Made by a program: the position numbers and the translations under genes. Of a DNA stretch of 53,037 bases, positions 8,283 through 16,201 are shown one piece after another (position 1 is the first letter of the stretch; every line of letters begins with the position of its first letter). This stretch comes from JBQTJJ01 sp052387235 (lineage in GTDB: Bacteria > Actinomycetota > Acidimicrobiia > Acidimicrobiales > GCA-2861595). The stretch lies in NCBI GenBank assembly GCA_052387235.1, contig JBQTJJ010000047.1, positions 1-53,037 of the forward strand, in the 5' to 3' direction. The notes under the pieces were generated by a model. The model saw nothing but the letters and a program-made list of their open reading frames with translations. It searched no databases and was not told where the DNA came from.

Positions 8283-8606
8283 TCAGCACGCGACGGCGAA
8301 ACGGAGGGCGCGACAGGCGTCGGAGAGCTTGGCCGGTGACAGCGCGCCGATCTGCCGGACGAGATGGGTCCGCAGCACGAGCTGCAGGTTGTCGAAGTTG
8401 GCGACGGACCGGTGGAGCAGGCCCTCCTCCCCTCCGAGCGCCACCTCGCTCGGGATACCGCGCACGGTCGACGTCACCGGTGCCACCACCACCGAATGCA
8501 GATGGCGGATCACCGGTTCCCGGGTGAGCACGATGACGGGGCGGATCTTGTCGCCGGGAAGATCGACCAGCCAGACCTCGCCCCGCCGCGGGAGCGGGAC
8601 CGTCAT
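8283..8606 (-). CDS. MazF/PemK-like toxin (type II endoribonuclease)
   Basis: This encodes a 107-aa protein with the MazF fold signature: RRGEVWLVDLPG near the N-terminus, RPVIVLTRE, a conserved VAPVTSTVRGIPSEV strand region, and NFDNLQLV with a C-terminal helix. MazF toxins cleave mRNA at short motifs. The ATG at 8606 overlaps the antitoxin stop as ATGA, giving the usual antitoxin-first order. A longer upstream extension is possible in frame but would run over the antitoxin gene. The module sits between 39-bp direct repeats, which suggests recent acquisition. Confidence 0.85.
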   Translation of the reverse strand: MTVPLPRRGEVWLVDLPGDKIRPVIVLTREPVIRHLHSVVVAPVTSTVRGIPSEVALGGEEGLLHRSVANFDNLQLVLRTHLVRQIGALSPAKLSDACRALRFAVAC

Positions 8607-8872
8607 CCGGCCCGCTCGACGCCGTACAACGCAGCCCAGTCGACCTCGTCGGCGAGGCCGGAGGGATCGCGCGGCACGGCTGCCCATGCGTCCTCGTCCC
8701 CCTGCTGGCCCTGAGCGGCGTAGCCGGCCACGTGCCTTCGCTCCAGTTCCTCGATGATGAGGCGGTCCAGTGCGACGGCGATGAGCTCGGACACCGTCGG
8801 GGTCCCGAGCAGGGCGCGAGCCTGGGCCAGCTTGACCGGGTCGAGGGTGACGGACACCTTTGCCTTCGCCAT
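8603..8872 (-). CDS. MazE-like antitoxin
   Basis: This encodes an 89-aa antitoxin. The N-terminal 50 residues (KAKVSVTLDPVKLAQARAL, then TVSELIAVALDRLI) look like a ribbon-helix-helix DNA-binding domain, and the acidic C-terminal tail (DEDAWAAVPRD) would wrap the toxin. The ATG at 8872 is preferred over one at 8881 because AGGATGAT is then suitably spaced upstream. Autoregulation of the pair is expected from the family but no clear operator is seen. Confidence 0.82.
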   Translation of the reverse strand: MAKAKVSVTLDPVKLAQARALLGTPTVSELIAVALDRLIIEELERRHVAGYAAQGQQGDEDAWAAVPRDPSGLADEVDWAALYGVERAG

Positions 8873-8906
8873 ACCGATCATCCTACCCGTCGTGGGATGA
8901 CGAGTC

Positions 8907-8945
8907 CGCCTACGTCTCCACCATCTCGATGACGTGGTCGGGGAT
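8907..8945. repeat. 39-bp direct repeat, proximal copy (3' end of intact yebC)
   Basis: This is the partner of 8221-8259. It contains the genuine yebC stop codon (8910-8912). The spacing between copy starts is 686 bp. Such an arrangement would be left by site-specific or homologous insertion that restores the target gene end. Confidence 0.95.
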
Positions 8946-9659
8946 GTCGAAGTTGGCGTAGACGTTCTGGACGTCGTCGTGGTCCTCGAGCAGGTCGATG
9001 AGGCGCAGCACCCTCTTGGCCTCGGCCTCGTCGTCGATGGGCACGACGGTGGTGGGGCTGAGGGTGAGGTCGGCCGACTCCACCGCGATCCCCGCGTCCT
9101 CCAGCGCCTTGCGCACGGCGGCCAGCTCGTTGGGCGGACTGGTCACCTGCCAGAACTCCCCCACGTCGGACAGGTCGTCGGCGCCGGCCTCGAGGGCCAC
9201 CATCATGACCTCGTCCTCGTCCGCCTCCTTCGGCACCAGCAGCACGCCCTGGCGCTGGAACTGCCAGGAGACGGCGCCCGGCTCGGCCATCGACCCGCCG
9301 TTGCGGCTGAAGCTGCTGCGGATCTCGGAGCCGGTGCGGTTGCGGTTGTCGGACAGGCACTCGACGATCACGGCCACCCCGCCGGGGGCGTAGCCCTCGT
9401 AGGAGATGGCCTCGTAACGCACGCCCTCCAGCTCGCCCGTCCCCCTCTTGACGGCCCGCTCGATGGTGTCCATCGGCACCGACGCGTCCCGGGCCTTCTG
9501 GTACATGGTGCGCAGGGTGGCGTTGCTGTTGACGTCGCCGCCGCCCTCCCGCGCCGCCACCTCCACCTGGCGGATCAGCTTGGCGAACAGCTTGCCGCGG
9601 GCCTTGTCCTGGGCCCCCTTCTTGTGCTTGATCGTCGCCCACTTCGAATGACCGGACAT
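8910..9659 (-). CDS. yebC: YebC/PmpR family protein (TACO1-like)
   Basis: This encodes a full-length 249-aa YebC-family protein, beginning MSGHSKWATIKHKKGAQD and ending in IPDHVIEMVET. Family motifs include KLFAKLIRQVEVAAREGG, YEGYAPGGVAVIVECLSDNRNRT and FSRNGGSMAEPGAVSWQF. Members act as transcription regulators or as helpers for translation of problematic sequences. The start codon directly follows the pdxT stop with no spacer, as in the common pdxS-pdxT-yebC actinobacterial order. Its last codons are duplicated downstream. Confidence 0.95.
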   Translation of the reverse strand: MSGHSKWATIKHKKGAQDKARGKLFAKLIRQVEVAAREGGGDVNSNATLRTMYQKARDASVPMDTIERAVKRGTGELEGVRYEAISYEGYAPGGVAVIVECLSDNRNRTGSEIRSSFSRNGGSMAEPGAVSWQFQRQGVLLVPKEADEDEVMMVALEAGADDLSDVGEFWQVTSPPNELAAVRKALEDAGIAVESADLTLSPTTVVPIDDEAEAKRVLRLIDLLEDHDDVQNVYANFDIPDHVIEMVET

Positions 9660-10238
9660 CTAGGCCCCTTCACAGGTGTCGAGGAACAGTCGGTGGAGGC
9701 GGAGGTCGGCGGACAGCTCCGGGTGGAACGCGGCCACCAGCACCACACCCTGGCGGCAGAGCACCGGGCGCTCCCCCACCGTGGCCAGCACGTCGACGGC
9801 GTCGCCCACCCGCTCCACCACGGGTGCACGGATGAACACGGCGTCGACGGGAGGCCCGGGGAGGGCGGCCACGTCGACCGCGGCTTCGAAGGACTGGGCC
9901 TGGCGGCCGAAGGCGTTGCGGCGGACGCCGATGTCGATGGCGGCGAAGCTGCGCTGGTCGGGCCGGCCGTCGGCCACGTCGGTGGCGAGGAGGATCATCC
10001 CGGCGCAGGTGCCGAAGGCGGGCATCCCCTCGGCCAGCGACGCGGCCACGGGATCGAACAGCCCGGACCGGTCGAGCAGCATCGAGATGGTGGTGGACTC
10101 GCCGCCCGGCAGCACCAGGCCGTCGAGCCCCGACAGGTGGCCGGCCGACCGCACCTCCACCACGTGGGCGCCGCACTCGGCGAGGGCCGAGGCGTGCTCC
10201 CCCACGTCACCCTGGAGGGCGAGGACCCCGATCTTCAC
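9660..10238 (-). CDS. pdxT: Pyridoxal 5'-phosphate synthase glutaminase subunit PdxT
   Basis: This encodes a 192-aa PdxT, the class I glutamine amidotransferase that delivers ammonia to PdxS for ribose-5-phosphate-dependent PLP synthesis. The nucleophile is C78 in FGTCAGM, with H172 and E174 in AAFHPEL completing the triad. The oxyanion region LVLPGGEST is at about 42-50. It follows pdxS by 27 nt and abuts yebC. Confidence 0.95.
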   Translation of the reverse strand: MKIGVLALQGDVGEHASALAECGAHVVEVRSAGHLSGLDGLVLPGGESTTISMLLDRSGLFDPVAASLAEGMPAFGTCAGMILLATDVADGRPDQRSFAAIDIGVRRNAFGRQAQSFEAAVDVAALPGPPVDAVFIRAPVVERVGDAVDVLATVGERPVLCRQGVVLVAAFHPELSADLRLHRLFLDTCEGA

Positions 10239-10265
10239 CTGGAGGCCTTCCGGGGGACGGCACGG

Positions 10266-11165
10266 TCACCAGCCCCGATCGGCCAGCTTGACCTCCACCG
10301 TGGCCGCGTCGAGACCGCGCATGGCCTGGCCCAGGCCGCGGCTGACCTTGGCCACGATCGACGGGTCGCGGAAATGGGTCGTGGCCTCCACGATGGCGCC
10401 GGCCATGCGGGGCGGGTCGGAGGACTTGAAGATGCCCGATCCCACGAACACCGCCTCTGCGCCGAGCTGCATCACGAGGGACGCGTCGGCCGGCGTGGCG
10501 ATGCCGCCGGCGCAGAACAGCGGCACGGGCAGGCGGCCGGTGGTGGCGATCTCCTGGACGAGCCCGATCGGTGCCTGCAGCCGCTTGGCCCACCCGTACA
10601 GCTCGGCCGGGTCGGAGGTGGTGATGCCGGCCAGGTCGGCCCGGATCGAGCGGAGGTGGCGCACCGCCTCCTGCACGTCGCCGGTGCCGGCCTCGCCCTT
10701 TGAGCGGATCAGGGCGGCCCCCTCCGAGACCCGGCGCAGCGCCTCGCCCAGGTTGGTGGCGCCGCACACGAAGGGCACGGTGAACGGCCACTTGTCGATG
10801 TGGTGGGCCTGGTCGGCCGGCGTGAGCACCTCGCTCTCGTCGATGAAGTCCACGCCCAGGGCCTCGAGCACCTGGGCCTCGCCCAGGTGGCCGATGCGGG
10901 CCTTGGCCATCACCGGCACGGTGACGGCGGCCATGATCCCCTCGATCATGGCCGGGTCGCTCATCCGGGCCACCCCGCCGTCCCGGCGGATGTCCGAGGG
11001 GACCCGCTCCAGGGCCATGACGGCCACCGCGCCGGCATCCTCGGCGATCCTGGCCTGCTCGGCGTCGACCACGTCCATGATCACGCCGCCCCGCAGCATC
11101 TCCGCCAACCCCCGCTTGACCCGCGAGGTACCGGTAAGAGGGGCGGAAGGATCAGAACCAGTCAT
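10266..11165 (-). CDS. pdxS: Pyridoxal 5'-phosphate synthase subunit PdxS
   Basis: This encodes a 299-aa PdxS, the (beta/alpha)8 synthase that builds PLP from ribose 5-phosphate, glyceraldehyde 3-phosphate and ammonia. Strong family blocks are present: VKRGLAEMLRGGVIMDVV, AVAVMALERVPSDIR, VMAKARIGHLGEAQVLEAL, DFIDESEVLTPAD and GTGDVQEAVRHLR. The conserved lysines in VMAKARIGH and RSKGEAGTG would carry the reaction intermediates. It is separated from htpX by a 195-nt gap with two hairpins, so its promoter probably lies there. Confidence 0.96.
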   Translation of the reverse strand: MTGSDPSAPLTGTSRVKRGLAEMLRGGVIMDVVDAEQARIAEDAGAVAVMALERVPSDIRRDGGVARMSDPAMIEGIMAAVTVPVMAKARIGHLGEAQVLEALGVDFIDESEVLTPADQAHHIDKWPFTVPFVCGATNLGEALRRVSEGAALIRSKGEAGTGDVQEAVRHLRSIRADLAGITTSDPAELYGWAKRLQAPIGLVQEIATTGRLPVPLFCAGGIATPADASLVMQLGAEAVFVGSGIFKSSDPPRMAGAIVEATTHFRDPSIVAKVSRGLGQAMRGLDAATVEVKLADRGW

Positions 11166-11287
11166 CACTCCGAAGTCTACGGCTCCCCCGTGAGAAGACG
11201 AGTGGGATGCAGACGAGGAGGACGCCGCCGGCCACCTCGCCGCCGAAGGCGGCCCCGATGGATGGCGGCCGTGAGGAACGGGCGAAG

Positions 11288-11310
11288 GCCGCCCGGCTCT
11301 GCCGGGCGGC
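11288..11310. terminator. Perfect 10-bp hairpin downstream of htpX
   Basis: GCCGCCCGGC and its exact complement GCCGGGCGGC are separated by the triloop TCT. It lies between the end of lemA-htpX and the start of pdxS. No T-tract follows, as is common in high-GC actinobacteria. Confidence 0.6.
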
Positions 11311-11331
11311 CGGAGCACCGTCAGACTCGCT

Positions 11332-11350
11332 GCGGAACCTCCGGTTCCGC
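11332..11350. terminator. Perfect 8-bp hairpin immediately after htpX
   Basis: GCGGAACC pairs with GGTTCCGC around a TCC loop, starting 10 nt beyond the htpX stop codon. With the hairpin at 11288-11310 it forms a tandem pair of likely terminators. Confidence 0.55.
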
Positions 11351-11360
11351 GGCGAAACCC

Positions 11361-12272
11361 CTACAGCTCCCGGAGCGCCTCGATCCGCTCCTCGAGGGGC
11401 GGATGGGTGTCGAACAGGCGGCCGAGCCAGGCCAGCTTCCCCTCGCTGTCCGCCCTCGCCACGGGCGACTCGATCCACAGGTGGGCCGTGGCCCGGGAGC
11501 CGGAGTGCACCACGGTGCGGTCGTCGCGGAGCTTCTCCAGGGCCGAGGCCAGCCCGGGCGGGTAGCGGGTGAGCGACACTCCGGTGAGATCGGCGAGGGA
11601 CTCCCGGCGCCGGCTCACCGCGAACTGCATGAGGCGCGCCGCCACTGGCGCCAGCAGGAGGAAGGCGAAGCCCACCACGGCCACGGCCGCGGCCGCGCCG
11701 CCGCCGCCCCCGCTGCGGTCGTCGCGGTGGCGGGGACCGCCCCACCACAAGAAGCGCAGTCCCCAGTCGGCGAGGAGGGCCACCAGGCCCACCATGGTCA
11801 CCGCCAGCGTCGACACCAGGATGTCGTAGTTCTTCACGTGGCTGAGCTCGTGGGCCAGCACGCCCTCCAGCTCGACCCGGTTGAGCTTCTGCAGCAGCCC
11901 GGTCGTCACGGCCACGGCGGCGTGGCGCGGGTCCCGCCCGGTGGCGAAGGCGTTCGGGGCGTCGTCCTCCACCACGTACACGCGCGGCTTGGGGAGGCCG
12001 GCGGCGATGCACAGCCCCTCGACCAGGTTGTGCAGCCTGGCGTGCTCGACGGGGTCGGCGGGACGGGCGTGGCTCATGGCCAGGGCGATGGCGTCCGACT
12101 TCCAGTAGGCGCCGGCCGCCGATCCCCCTGCCACCACCAGGGCGATCACGAGCCCGACCGGCCCGCCGCCGATGAGGAGGTTGAAGGCCCATGCCGTGGC
12201 CGCCACCACCGTGACGAAGGCGGCGGCGAGGAGCGCGGAGCGCCGCTTGTTGGCTGCTACCTGGTCGTACAA
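11361..12272 (-). CDS. htpX: Membrane zinc metalloprotease HtpX
   Basis: This encodes a 303-aa M48-family HtpX, a membrane protease for damaged membrane proteins. The zinc motif HELSH is at residues 141-145 and the third-ligand region is RRRESLADLTG. Two N-terminal membrane helices (15-35, 38-56) and two later ones (about 155-175 and 193-212) are visible. The start is a TTG at 12272, since the family begins MYDQ-A-NKR and no other start fits. It lies 16 nt after lemA, a pairing often seen. Confidence 0.93.
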   Translation of the reverse strand: MYDQVAANKRRSALLAAAFVTVVAATAWAFNLLIGGGPVGLVIALVVAGGSAAGAYWKSDAIALAMSHARPADPVEHARLHNLVEGLCIAAGLPKPRVYVVEDDAPNAFATGRDPRHAAVAVTTGLLQKLNRVELEGVLAHELSHVKNYDILVSTLAVTMVGLVALLADWGLRFLWWGGPRHRDDRSGGGGGAAAAVAVVGFAFLLLAPVAARLMQFAVSRRRESLADLTGVSLTRYPPGLASALEKLRDDRTVVHSGSRATAHLWIESPVARADSEGKLAWLGRLFDTHPPLEERIEALREL

Positions 12273-12288
12273 GGATGTTCGCCGGCGG

Positions 12289-12840
12289 TCAGAACTGGAC
12301 CTTCACCGGGGGCCGCGAGATGTCGTCGGCCTCGAAGTACTCGCGCTCGGTGAAGCGGAAGGCGTTGGCCACCAGGTTGCCGGGGAAGGCCTGGACCTTG
12401 TTGTTGTAGCTCTGGACGGTGTCGTTGTAGAACTGCCGGGCGTAGGCGATGCGCCCCTCCGTGCCGGCCAGCTCCTCCTGCAGGGCCAGGAAGTTGGCGT
12501 TGGCCTTGAGGTCCGGATACGCCTCCGACACCGCGAACAGCGAGCGCAGGGCGGCGGTGAAGCCGGTCTCGGCCTTGGCCTGCTCCGCCACCCCGGAAGC
12601 CCCCACCGCGGCGGCGCGGGCGGCGGTGACGTTCTCCAGCACCTGCTTCTCGTGGGCGGCGTAGCCCTTCACCGTCTCGACCAGGTTCGGCACCAGGTCG
12701 TAGCGGCGCTGGAGCTGCACATCGATCTGGGCCCATGCGCTCTCGATGCGGTTCCGGAGCCGGACCAGGCCGTTGTACTGCACCACGAGGTACAGCACCA
12801 CCAGGGCCACGACCACCAACAGGACGATCACGACAGCCAC
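12289..12840 (-). CDS. lemA: LemA family protein
   Basis: This encodes a protein of about 183 aa. An N-terminal hydrophobic helix (VVIVLLVVVALVVLYLVV) is followed by the LemA helical domain: YNGLVRLRNRIESAWAQIDV, RRYDLVPNLVETVKGYA, and YNDTVQSYNNKVQAFPGN near the end. The biochemical role of LemA proteins is not settled, but they commonly accompany membrane proteases, as here with htpX. Two in-frame GTG codons (12840 and 12831) could be the start; neither has an ideal Shine-Dalgarno spacing. Confidence 0.88.
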   Translation of the reverse strand: MAVVIVLLVVVALVVLYLVVQYNGLVRLRNRIESAWAQIDVQLQRRYDLVPNLVETVKGYAAHEKQVLENVTAARAAAVGASGVAEQAKAETGFTAALRSLFAVSEAYPDLKANANFLALQEELAGTEGRIAYARQFYNDTVQSYNNKVQAFPGNLVANAFRFTEREYFEADDISRPPVKVQF

Positions 12841-12917
12841 GACTCCGAGTGTACGGGCAGACCGGCCGCCGCGGGAGGACGACCGGGCACCGCCGGCGCT
12901 GGGATACCGTGGCCGCG

Positions 12918-13520
12918 ATGCGCCGAGCCGCAGTGGTGGTCCTCGCCCTCCTCCTGCCGGCATGCGCGGCCGGCCAGGACCCCACCGTCGAAGCGGGGGG
13001 CGACGCCCCGGCCGCCACCTCGGCGTCCACCTCCACCCCCGCGTCGTCGGGGCCGGGCACCGCTTCGCCGGTGGCGCCGCCCATCTCCACCCCGGCGGTG
13101 CAGCCCCGCTCCTACCTGACCGCGGTCCGCGCCGCCGGCGCCGACCAGCCCGGGTCCAGCCGGGTGGTTTTCGAGTTCGACTCCGTCGTGCCCGGCTACA
13201 CGATCGACTACGTGCAACGCCCCGTCACCGAGGACGGGTCGGGGGACGAGGTCACCGTGAAGGGCGAGGCCATCCTCCAGGTGCGCTTCGAGAACGCCTC
13301 GGGTGCGCGCATCGAGGGCGAGAAGGTGATCCGCACCTACAACGGGCCCGACCGGGTGCCGGCCGCCGGCGCCGAGGGCGTGGCCACCGAGGTGGTCGAC
13401 GCCGGCGACTTCGAGGGCGCGGTGACCTGGGTGATCGGCCTGCGCCGGCGGGCGCCGTCGCTGTCGGTGTCGACCCTCAGCGGCCCGGCCCGGCTGGTGA
13501 TCGACGTCCCTGCGCCCTGA
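12918..13520 (+). CDS. Putative lipoprotein with AMIN-like domain
   Basis: This encodes a 200-aa exported protein. The N-terminus RRAAVVVLALLLPACAAG is a lipoprotein signal with a cysteine at position 16 (LPAC lipobox). A Ser/Thr/Pro/Ala-rich linker at about 20-60 is followed by a beta-rich domain (RVVFEFDSVVPGYTIDYV, ILQVRF, GAVTWVIGL, ARLVIDVPAP) resembling the actinobacterial AMIN-like domain linked with the cell envelope. It is divergent from lemA and its 3' end overlaps pimA by 44 nt, tail to tail. The domain name is an inference from strand pattern. Confidence 0.8.
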   Translation: MRRAAVVVLALLLPACAAGQDPTVEAGGDAPAATSASTSTPASSGPGTASPVAPPISTPAVQPRSYLTAVRAAGADQPGSSRVVFEFDSVVPGYTIDYVQRPVTEDGSGDEVTVKGEAILQVRFENASGARIEGEKVIRTYNGPDRVPAAGAEGVATEVVDAGDFEGAVTWVIGLRRRAPSLSVSTLSGPARLVIDVPAP

Positions 13521-14598
13521 GGCGACCGCTCACCACGCCGTCGTACAGCTCGAGGTAGCGCTCGGCCAGCCGCTCCATGGACAGCTCGGCGGCCCGGGCG
13601 TCGCCCGCCTCCACCAGGCGTGCGGCGAGGGCGGCGTCGCCCAGCACGCGGCCGAGGGCGGCGGCCAGCGCGCCGGCGTCGCCCGGCGCGACGAGCAGGG
13701 CGTGGTGCTCGGGCACGGCCACGTTCCGGTAGCCGGGCAGGTCGCTGGCCACGACGGGCGTGGACGCCGCCATGCCCTCCAGCAGCACCACACCGAACGA
13801 CTCGCCGTGCAGCGAGGGCGCGCACAGCACGTCCGCCCCCCGCATCCTCGACGCCACCTCGGCGTCACCGAGGCGCCCCAGCCACTCGATCCGGTCGTCG
13901 CCGGCGGTGCGGGCCTGCAGCTCGGACGTCTGCGAGCCCTCCCCGGCCACCCACAGGCGCACGTCGGGAGGAAGGGAGGCCATGGCGTCGACCAGGGTGC
14001 GGAGCCCCTTGCGAGGCTCGTGCCGGCCGACGAAGAGGATGGTGGGCCCGAGGGTGGGCCACGGCGTGGCCTTGGTGAAGCGCTCCACCTCGATGCCGTT
14101 CGACAGGAGCTCGTAGGTCCCGCCGAGGGCCCGGGTCGCGGTGTCGCGGGCGTCCTGGGAGACGGCGCAGCGCACGGCCAGGCGCCGGGCCAGGCGGGTG
14201 GCGAACGGGCGCAGCACCACGTAGGAGGCGCCCAGGCCGGCCCGGTGGAACGTGCCCACGAGAGGGCCGTCGCTGAAGGCAAGCGCCACCAGGGTGGGTC
14301 CCGGGCAGAAGGGCTCGTGCAGGTGCACGACGTCGAAGTCCTCGTCCCGCAGGGCCCGGACCGTTCGCAGGATGCAGGCGGGGTCCGGCGCCAGCTGGGC
14401 CACCGACCCGTTTCCCGCGAACGGGACGGAGTTGCCGAGCGGGGTCACGCCCGCGTCGGGCGGCGGCCCGTCGCACGGGGCCAGGACCCGGGCCTCGTGG
14501 CCGAGGGCCCGCAGGGTGCGGGCCTGGGCCAGCACCTGCCCCTGCACCCCGCCCGGGGAGGTGAGGCTGTAAGGGCACACGAGCCCGATTCGCACCAC
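13477..14598 (-). CDS. pimA: Phosphatidylinositol mannosyltransferase-like GT4 glycosyltransferase
   Basis: This encodes a 373-aa GT-B glycosyltransferase that closely follows the PimA pattern, the enzyme adding the first mannose from GDP-mannose to phosphatidylinositol on the cytosolic membrane face. Visible blocks are IGLVCPYSLTSPGGVQGQVL, VPFAGNGSVAQL, DVVHLHEPFCPGPTL, GTFHRAGLG, LFVGRHEPRKGLRTL, and the donor-site HGESFGVVLLEGMAA. Either of two consecutive GTG codons (14598, 14595) could be the start; the second would give the family-like MRIG. The same-strand neighbours pgsA and patA upstream support the PIM role. Confidence 0.85.
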   Translation of the reverse strand: MVRIGLVCPYSLTSPGGVQGQVLAQARTLRALGHEARVLAPCDGPPPDAGVTPLGNSVPFAGNGSVAQLAPDPACILRTVRALRDEDFDVVHLHEPFCPGPTLVALAFSDGPLVGTFHRAGLGASYVVLRPFATRLARRLAVRCAVSQDARDTATRALGGTYELLSNGIEVERFTKATPWPTLGPTILFVGRHEPRKGLRTLVDAMASLPPDVRLWVAGEGSQTSELQARTAGDDRIEWLGRLGDAEVASRMRGADVLCAPSLHGESFGVVLLEGMAASTPVVASDLPGYRNVAVPEHHALLVAPGDAGALAAALGRVLGDAALAARLVEAGDARAAELSMERLAERYLELYDGVVSGRLRAQGRRSPAGPGR

Positions 14599-14674
14599 GT
14601 CACCGTAGCCGTCATCCGCCGGCGGGCCCCGGTCCGAATCACAGGGGAAACGAGGACGACTACTGGAGGAGTTC

Positions 14675-14695
14675 GTGGCCTACGAGTTCAGGTGA
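14675..14695 (+). other. Six-codon mini-ORF with strong ribosome binding site
   Basis: GGAGGA followed 4 nt later by GTG opens a reading frame encoding VAYEFR and then TGA. It lies 57 nt upstream of the 32-aa peptide gene on the same strand. It could be a translated leader or a coincidence. Confidence 0.3.
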
Positions 14696-14752
14696 AGGGA
14701 CGCCGACCACGCCTGCAGGTGGCAGGGGAAGGCAGGAACCGAGGAGGAGCTG

Positions 14753-14851
14753 ATGGGCAAGATCTCGGAGCACGTGCGCAAGGTGCACAAGGTGCAGACG
14801 ACGACCGACACCATCGCCAACTTCGTGAAGACGAAGGTCCGGAAAGGCTAG
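14753..14851 (+). CDS. Small basic protein of unknown function (32 aa)
   Basis: This short gene encodes 32 residues beginning MGKISEHVRKVHKV and ending NFVKTKVRKG. It is preceded by an excellent GAGGAGG-type site 6-7 nt before the ATG and followed by a 12-bp hairpin. The product is strongly basic (four Lys/Arg in the last seven residues), rich in Val and Thr, and likely helical. It stands alone on the plus strand between pimA and the zinc-ribbon gene. I do not recognise the family; the ribosome binding site and terminator are the support. Confidence 0.6.
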   Translation: MGKISEHVRKVHKVQTTTDTIANFVKTKVRKG

Positions 14852-14858
14852 AAGGTCC

Positions 14859-14896
14859 GCCCGGCCTGTCGCCCAACGAGGGGGGACAGGCCGGGC
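14859..14896. terminator. 12-bp hairpin between convergent genes
   Basis: Positions 14859-14870 pair perfectly with 14885-14896 around a 14-nt loop. The hairpin lies between the stop of the 32-aa gene and the stop of the convergent zinc-ribbon gene, so it could terminate both transcripts. Confidence 0.65.
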
Positions 14897-14909
14897 CGGG
14901 GGGCCGCTC

Positions 14910-15158
14910 CTAGGCCCCGAGCTCGGGGAGGACCCGGCGCTCGTGCAGCCCGTGCGGGCTGGCGACCTGGACCACGGTCTTGTCGGCGCAGTGGGAGCAC
15001 AGCGCCTTGCCGGTGCTGAAGTCCATGTGGCCCCTGATCTTGCAGCGGGTGCACTGGTCCTCGGGCCAGACGACCTCGCGGGGCAGGGTCTTGGTCGACC
15101 GCTGCACCACTCCCCATCCCTCTGGTGTGGGCCGGGGTGGGGTTCTGAACAGGCTCAT
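14910..15158 (-). CDS. Small zinc-ribbon protein of unknown function
   Basis: This encodes an 82-aa protein with two CxxC pairs, CTRC and CSHC, in a treble-clef or zinc-ribbon arrangement (residues about 44-66). Between them is KIRGHMDFSTGKAL. The ATG has an AGGGAG site 4 nt upstream (AAAGGGAGCG before ATG). It lies within the minus-strand PIM region, downstream of patA and upstream of pimA, but the 110-nt gap to patA leaves room for its own promoter. No specific function can be given; nucleic-acid or protein binding is the general expectation for such ribbons. Confidence 0.72.
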   Translation of the reverse strand: MSLFRTPPRPTPEGWGVVQRSTKTLPREVVWPEDQCTRCKIRGHMDFSTGKALCSHCADKTVVQVASPHGLHERRVLPELGA

Positions 15159-15268
15159 CGCGCTCCCTTTCTCGTCGGGCCCCGTCACTGGGCCGCTCGT
15201 GCCTGTCGCACCTTTACTCCCATCGGTGACGGTTCGCAAGTACCTGCACCAGTAGAGGCACCGCGCAT

Positions 15269-16201
15269 CTAGTGGGCCACCGGGGCGGCTCTGTCGCTCG
15301 GCCAGTTGGGCTGGAGGAGGTGCCACTGGTCCGGCGCCCGCCGGATCAGGACCTCGAGGTGGCCGGCCAGCTCCTGGGTGATCCGGGTGACGTCGTCCCG
15401 GAACCGGCCCTGGCGGGTGGTGTCGAGGGGCGGGCCCATCACGGCGTGGTGGCCGCCGCCGTCACGGAAGAACACGGCGCTCGGCAGCAGGGCAGCGCCG
15501 CTGCGGAGCGCCAGCGTGGCCGGGCCGCCCGGCAGCGTGGTCCGCTCCCCGAAGAACTCGACCTCCACGCCGGTGCCGCCGATGTCCCGGTCGCACACGA
15601 GCGCCACCACCGCGTTCTCCCTCAGCCGGCGCAGCGTGGTGGGCCCGGCCGACGGCCCCAGCCCCACCACCTCGAGGCCGAGCGACCGGCGCAGGTCGAC
15701 GAACCAGCGGAACAGCTCGGGAGGCTCCACCGACTCCACCACCGCCACCATGCGGTAGCCGAGCGACGCCAGCCAGGCCCCGCCGAAGTCCCAGCCCCCG
15801 AGATGGGGCAGGGCCAGGATCACTCCCTGGCCGGAGGCCAGGCCTTTGTCCACGTGCTCCAGGCCCTCCGACGTCATGGCCGCCGCCAGCCGCTCCGGGG
15901 CCGTGCCGGGGAGGCGGAACGACTCGCCCCAGTACCGGGCGTACGAGGCCAGGGCCCGGCGCGCCGCGCGCCGCACGCCGGCGGTGTCGAGCGCGGGGCC
16001 GAGCACCCGGCGCAGGTGGCGCTCGAGCATGGCGCAGCGGCCCCGCATCACGACCGGCAGCACCACGCCGGCCAGGCCCGGGACCGCGTCCACCACCGGG
16101 CCGGGCAGGGCCCGGGCCGCGGCCGAGGCGAAGCGGTAGAAGCCGAAGGAGGCCTTGGCGCCGGCGGCGTCGAGGACGGGGGCCCGGCGGTGTGCGTTCA
16201 G
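15269..16201 (-). CDS. patA: Phosphatidylinositol mannoside acyltransferase-like protein (PatA/LpxL family)
   Basis: This encodes a membrane-associated acyltransferase that by context would acylate the 6-position of mannose in PIM. The HX4D motif is HLGGWD (H133, D138 with the proposed start), followed by EFFGERTTLPGGPATLALRSG. Homology-like sequence (KASFGFYRFASAAARALPGP) extends well upstream of the first GTG at 16096, and no ATG, GTG or TTG lies in that stretch. The best start is therefore CTG at 16201, overlapping the pgsA stop as CTGA and giving 310 aa, close to mycobacterial PatA. The start is an inference. Confidence 0.83.
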   Translation of the reverse strand: MNAHRRAPVLDAAGAKASFGFYRFASAAARALPGPVVDAVPGLAGVVLPVVMRGRCAMLERHLRRVLGPALDTAGVRRAARRALASYARYWGESFRLPGTAPERLAAAMTSEGLEHVDKGLASGQGVILALPHLGGWDFGGAWLASLGYRMVAVVESVEPPELFRWFVDLRRSLGLEVVGLGPSAGPTTLRRLRENAVVALVCDRDIGGTGVEVEFFGERTTLPGGPATLALRSGAALLPSAVFFRDGGGHHAVMGPPLDTTRQGRFRDDVTRITQELAGHLEVLIRRAPDQWHLLQPNWPSDRAAPVAH

